Positions 5,929 through 8,812 of a DNA stretch of 8,812 bases are shown one piece after another (within the stretch, counting starts at the first letter, position 1; the number at the start of each line of letters is the position of its first letter). The DNA lies in the NCBI GenBank assembly GCA_964434165.1, contig CAYSUS010000181.1, forward strand, positions 1-8,812, given 5' to 3'. Source of the DNA: CAYSUS01 sp964434165. GTDB lineage: Bacteria; Planctomycetota; Planctomycetia; Pirellulales; Thermoguttaceae. Both the position numbers and the translations under genes were made by a program. The notes beneath the pieces were generated by a model that was given only the letters and a program-made list of their open reading frames with translations, was not told the DNA's origin and searched no databases.

Positions 5929-6725
5929 GGCTGGGCCTCCTTGCGTGGCGGCCAGGGAATGAAGGGGCTGGTCGTCCGCTGGTAGGAGCGGTACTCCTCG
6001 CCGCGGCTGGCCAGGGCCTGGGCCTCGGTGGGCGGAATGCCCGTCACCTTGAGCATGAAGAACAACATGATCAGCGGGGCGGCGACGGGCACGGGCCACC
6101 AGGCCGACCCGACGGCCAGAAGCGCGTACGACCACCAGTGGAGCCACTCGAAGAAGTAGTTCGGATGGCGCGAGTAACGCCACCAGCCCTCGCGGCAGGT
6201 CTTGCCGCGGCTGTCGGGTCGGGCCTTGAAGCGGGCAAGCTGCCAGTCGGCGAGGGCCGTATTGGTCACCGCCACGAGCCAGACCGCCAGACCGATCCAG
6301 TCCCAGACGCGCAGCCCGCCCGCGGCGTGGTGCGCGGCGACCAAGGCGGGAAGCGCGAACAACAGGCTCAATCCCGCTTGGGCCTGGAAGAAAACGAACA
6401 GGTTGCGGTCGGCTTGGGAGCCCCAGTTCGCGCGGAGGGTCTTGTAGCGGCCCTCTTCCGGGTGCCCGATCACGCGGTCGCGGAGCAGGTACACGGCCAG
6501 GCGCAGCGACCACAGGCCGATCATCGCCCCGACCAGCCATCGCCGCGCCGGATCGCCCCCGGCCGAGGCCGCGAACAGCACGCCGAGGATGCCGATTCCC
6601 GCCGCCCAGCCCACGTCCACAATGCCCGCGTTGCGCGTGCGGAGCTGCACGAGCCACAACAGGGCCATCATCGTCGAGACGAGCGCGAGCCCGACGACGA
6701 TCTGCACCCAAGGCGCAAGGACCAT
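5925..6725 (-). CDS. DUF1295 (steroid 5-alpha-reductase-like) membrane protein
   Basis: A 266-residue, strongly hydrophobic multi-span membrane protein, the usual length for DUF1295. Probable membrane segments include about 8-26, 40-54, 64-81, 112-132, 140-158, 195-209 and 211-228. Family signatures are VDVGWAAG (37-43), GHPEEGRYKTLR (87-98), WWRYSRHPNYFFEW (181-194), and TGIPPTEA followed by YRSYQRTTSPFIPWPP at the C-terminus. The superfamily comprises NADPH-dependent reductases (steroid 5-alpha-reductase, sterol C14 reductase) and isoprenylcysteine methyltransferases; DUF1295 itself lacks a settled activity. The ATG at 6725 has a G-rich tract (6 G) 7 nt upstream; the open frame reaches 6791 but adds only a non-family, non-membrane stretch. 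It overlaps the methyltransferase start by GTGA, so the two products probably act together, likely on membrane lipid. Confidence 0.9.
   Translation of the reverse strand: MVLAPWVQIVVGLALVSTMMALLWLVQLRTRNAGIVDVGWAAGIGILGVLFAASAGGDPARRWLVGAMIGLWSLRLAVYLLRDRVIGHPEEGRYKTLRANWGSQADRNLFVFFQAQAGLSLLFALPALVAAHHAAGGLRVWDWIGLAVWLVAVTNTALADWQLARFKARPDSRGKTCREGWWRYSRHPNYFFEWLHWWSYALLAVGSAWWPVPVAAPLIMLFFMLKVTGIPPTEAQALASRGEEYRSYQRTTSPFIPWPPRKEAQP
5936..5942 (-). promoter_or_regulatory. Ribosome binding site of the methyltransferase gene
   Basis: On the minus strand AAGGAGG, a full Shine-Dalgarno consensus, ends 7 nt before the GTG at 5928. It lies inside the end of the DUF1295 gene and decides the GTG start, since no ATG is suitably placed. 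Confidence 0.8.
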
Positions 6726-6848
6726 GACGACACCCCCCAGTGCGGCTTTGCGTGGGAGTAGCTCGGCAACTCCCGCGATTCGTTGAGGCACGGAATTCTA
6801 TGCGCCAGGCGGGAGAAGTCGAGCGGCGCGGTAAAGATTCCGGCCGGT

Positions 6849-6879
6849 TGGCATGCCCACCCTGCGCGAGGGCATGCCA
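6849..6879. repeat. 10-bp inverted repeat related to the 78-bp repeat core
   Basis: TGGCATGCCC (6849-6858) and GGGCATGCCA (6870-6879) pair perfectly around 11 nt. Read on the minus strand, 29 nt of this element match the palindromic core of repeat copy A with two differences, so it is a shorter relative in the opposite orientation. It lies in the 171-bp gap between the radical SAM and DUF1295 genes, where it could fold in a read-through transcript. No T-tract follows. Confidence 0.65.
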
Positions 6880-6896
6880 CGCGGCAAGGTCTTCGC

Positions 6897-8702
6897 CTAG
6901 ACTTCCGAAGCCTCGAAGACCTCGGAAGTCTGCCCAAGGGACGAGGACCGTGGGCCCTCGGCGGTCTGCGGCGTGACGTACCGGCAGGGCTCGGCAAGCC
7001 GGGCCAACTCGGCCGCGGCCTCGTTCAACTCGTAGAAAGTCGGCGGCTCATAGGTCCAGCCCTGGCCGAGGCGCTTCTCCTCGCGACGGATTCGCCAGTG
7101 CACCCACGGACCGGCCACCGCGGCGACCAGCCGTGCCTTCCAGCCGAACTCGGCGACCAGGTCGCGCAGCAGCGCCTGCATCTTCGCGCGCATCGGCGGG
7201 TCACGGCGGTAGTAGGATCGCGCGGCGGCGGCCGCGGCGGCATACACCGTGTCCAGCCCCTCGGCGTCGATCGCGAGCCGTCGTCGGATTCGCGCGTCGG
7301 GGTGGTCCTTGTACCGCTTCCAGCCCACCAGCGTGGTCCGCGCCACGCGGAGCATGCTCGGTCCGTTGACCTCGAAATCCTGCCGGAATGCCCTCAGCAG
7401 GTACTCGGTCTCCTGCCCGTCGCGGATGTGCGGATGGTGGTAGTTGAACGCGTATTGCCCGTGCGTGTCCGGCTGGGCGAACTCCTTCTCGTCCTTCATC
7501 CGTCCTTGGGCCGAAAGCTCCTCGTGAAGCGGCGTGCCGGGCAGCGGCGTGTAGAGCATGAACTGGTGGAAGTCGGCCGCGCAGGCCACCGCGTAGTCGA
7601 TCACGCGGTCGATGTTCTCCGGCGAGTGGCTCTCCAGGCCGATGATCGTGGAACCGAGCACGCGGATCCCGTGCGACTGGAGATCGCGCACGAGCTGCCG
7701 GGCATCGACCCCGTGGAGCTTGGCGTACCGGCAGTCCTCGCCCTCCAGCCCCATCCACACCCAGGAGACCCCCAGGGCCACGAGCTGCTCCATCGAATAC
7801 TGGCGCAGCGCGCCGGCCGAGCTGAACAAGTAAAGCACCCACGCCTTGTCGTGCTCCTCGATCAGCTCCAGGAGGCGCAGGGCCCGCTTGCGGAAGAGGA
7901 GGAAGTTCTCGTCCATGACGAAGAACGAGCGGGCGCCCATGCGCGCTTCGAGCTGGCGCATGACGTCGAACAGCTCGTCGCCGGTCTCGTAGAAGTTGAT
8001 ATACCGCCCTTTTCCGCCGAACATGGCGGAGGTGGCGCAGAAGTTGCACCCGATGGGGCAGCCGACCGAGGGGATGAGCGTGGCCGCGGCTCGGCCGCGC
8101 GGCTCGCCGATCGGGATGCCCATGGTCCGCGTGCCGATCCGCGTGGGGATCAGCGGGTGGCGGACCGGCGCGTCGGGATCCTCGCCCAGGAAAGTGCGGA
8201 ACCACCTGACGCCTTCCCCGCGCACGATGAAGTCGGCGTCGATGCGCTGCTCGAGATCGGACAGGTTGGCCACGTGCCCGCCCACGACGATCTTCGCATC
8301 GGGGAGATGCTCCCGCACCAGGCGGCACATCTCGGCCACCTTGAGCACGTTGGTGGTGATGGCGCCGATGCCCACCACGTCGTACCGCTGCGAGCGGATC
8401 TCCTCGATGAATCGCTGGCGCGTGGGGAAGTCCAGGAGCGTGCAGGGCGCCTTCAGATTCGCCTGAATCAGCATCAGGCCCCAGGAGCGATGGAACATGC
8501 GCAGCGAAAACGCGCCTTGCACCCGCGTCACCTGGTTGTGATACAACTCCATGGGGTTGATCGCGCGGCTGCCGAGCTCGTCGTCCCGGGCATAGGGCCC
8601 GAACACGCTGGCCAGGAGGATGCGGGGAGCGGCGGACGGCTCGCAGCGAGAGCGAGCGTCGCTCGTTGGAAAGATGGAGGGCTGCCGCGCGCCGGCGATC
8701 AT
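6897..8702 (-). CDS. Cobalamin-binding-domain radical SAM protein
   Basis: A 601-residue protein. Residues about 27-180 resemble a B12-binding Rossmann domain (YDVVGIGAIT 107-116, DAKIVVGGHVANL 136-147) without the DxHxxG cobalt-ligand motif, as in many class B enzymes. The radical SAM domain carries the [4Fe-4S] motif CPIGCNFC (Cys215, Cys219, Cys222), MDENFL (263-268), GLEGED (318-323) and LYTPLPGTPLHEEL (383-396). A family-specific helical C-terminal region of about 170 residues follows (VARTTLVGWKRYKDHPD, 453-469). Relatives include C-methylases and ring-forming enzymes such as HpnP and BchE; the substrate here is unknown. The ATG at 8702 has AGGAGA about 9 nt upstream. The last codons (TSEVFEASEV) fall inside a palindromic repeat, so the extreme C-terminus is probably not functional. 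It is followed on the same strand, after 171 bp, by DUF1295 and the methyltransferase, suggesting a joint lipid-related pathway. Confidence 0.9.
   Translation of the reverse strand: MIAGARQPSIFPTSDARSRCEPSAAPRILLASVFGPYARDDELGSRAINPMELYHNQVTRVQGAFSLRMFHRSWGLMLIQANLKAPCTLLDFPTRQRFIEEIRSQRYDVVGIGAITTNVLKVAEMCRLVREHLPDAKIVVGGHVANLSDLEQRIDADFIVRGEGVRWFRTFLGEDPDAPVRHPLIPTRIGTRTMGIPIGEPRGRAAATLIPSVGCPIGCNFCATSAMFGGKGRYINFYETGDELFDVMRQLEARMGARSFFVMDENFLLFRKRALRLLELIEEHDKAWVLYLFSSAGALRQYSMEQLVALGVSWVWMGLEGEDCRYAKLHGVDARQLVRDLQSHGIRVLGSTIIGLESHSPENIDRVIDYAVACAADFHQFMLYTPLPGTPLHEELSAQGRMKDEKEFAQPDTHGQYAFNYHHPHIRDGQETEYLLRAFRQDFEVNGPSMLRVARTTLVGWKRYKDHPDARIRRRLAIDAEGLDTVYAAAAAAARSYYRRDPPMRAKMQALLRDLVAEFGWKARLVAAVAGPWVHWRIRREEKRLGQGWTYEPPTFYELNEAAAELARLAEPCRYVTPQTAEGPRSSSLGQTSEVFEASEV
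6899..6931. repeat. 10-bp inverted repeat overlapping the radical SAM 3' end
   Basis: AGACTTCCGA (6899-6908) pairs with TCGGAAGTCT (6922-6931) around 13 nt. It shares the 12-mer AGACTTCCGAAG with the palindrome at 2273-2305. It encodes the last ten residues of the radical SAM protein, and its first base belongs to the stop codon. Confidence 0.65.
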
Positions 8703-8711
8703 GATGGGGCG

Positions 8712-8717
8712 TCTCCT
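8712..8717 (-). promoter_or_regulatory. Ribosome binding site of the radical SAM gene
   Basis: On the minus strand AGGAGA ends 9 nt before the ATG at 8702, a slightly long but acceptable spacing. It supports that start although homology to the family seems to begin only near residue 27. Confidence 0.55.
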
Positions 8718-8758
8718 GGGGCGGCTTGGGAGAGCGGCGACGGGCGATGTCCCAGATT

Positions 8759-8785
8759 CTATCCCGCCGGTCAGAAGCGGGATAG
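8759..8785. repeat. 9-bp inverted repeat upstream of the radical SAM gene
   Basis: CTATCCCGC (8759-8767) and GCGGGATAG (8777-8785) pair perfectly around 9 nt, about 57 bp upstream of the radical SAM start. It could be an operator-like palindrome, a terminator of a gene off the right edge, or an intergenic repeat. No gene is visible in 8703-8812. Confidence 0.5.
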
Positions 8786-8812
8786 CGGGGGTGGGCGGGG
8801 GCCTACGGGGTG

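Noticed and set aside
5929..6711. Long open frame upstream of the methyltransferase start
   Set aside because: It lies out of frame over the DUF1295 gene and has no family signature; AAGGAGG plus GTG at 5928 mark the real start.
7201..8328. 375-codon minus-strand open frame within the radical SAM gene
   Set aside because: An Arg/Ala/Gly-rich out-of-frame shadow of the radical SAM gene.
8651..8666. Short palindrome CGAGC/GCTCG in the N-terminal codons of the radical SAM gene
   Set aside because: A 5-bp stem in GC-rich DNA is expected by chance; there is no second copy in the window.

Overview
The window is GC-rich, densely coded DNA with six protein genes and several short intergenic inverted and direct repeats. 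No rRNA, tRNA, CRISPR array or transposase gene was seen. The gene content suggests a planctomycete or a related PVC-type bacterium, probably environmental. It includes a Tat-exported Gfo/Idh/MocA dehydrogenase with the DHWH and EKP motifs, a secreted DUF3472 protein, an EF-hand fused to a hydrolase, and repeat-rich gaps. This placement is inference from gene families; there is no phylogenetic marker.

Left part (1-2411): a CocE/NonD-type serine hydrolase runs in from the left edge on the + strand, preceded by an EF-hand. It converges, with only 4 bp between stop codons, on a YjbQ-family gene on the - strand. The divergent gap behind yjbQ (2154-2411) holds two strong inverted repeats and the likely leader of the next gene.

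Middle (2412-4893): a Tat-exported Gfo/Idh/MocA oxidoreductase is followed by a small Sec-exported DUF3472 protein, both on the + strand. The DUF3472 gene sits between two 78-bp direct repeats (3 mismatches, spaced exactly 950 bp). Both proteins look like extracytoplasmic carbohydrate-related functions, but no substrate can be read from the sequence.

Right part (4891-8702, all - strand): a cobalamin-type radical SAM protein, then a DUF1295 (steroid 5-alpha-reductase-like) membrane protein, then a SAM methyltransferase of the cyclopropane-fatty-acid synthase superfamily that most resembles plant coclaurine N-methyltransferase. The last two overlap by GTGA and are surely co-expressed; the radical SAM gene lies 171 bp upstream. 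Together they could form a lipid-tailoring pathway (C-methylation plus reduction of an acyl chain or isoprenoid). This is the most interesting hypothesis in the window and is unproven.

Repeats shape gene ends here: the methyltransferase stop codon lies inside one copy of the 78-bp repeat, and the last codons of the radical SAM gene lie inside a palindrome related to one near 2290.
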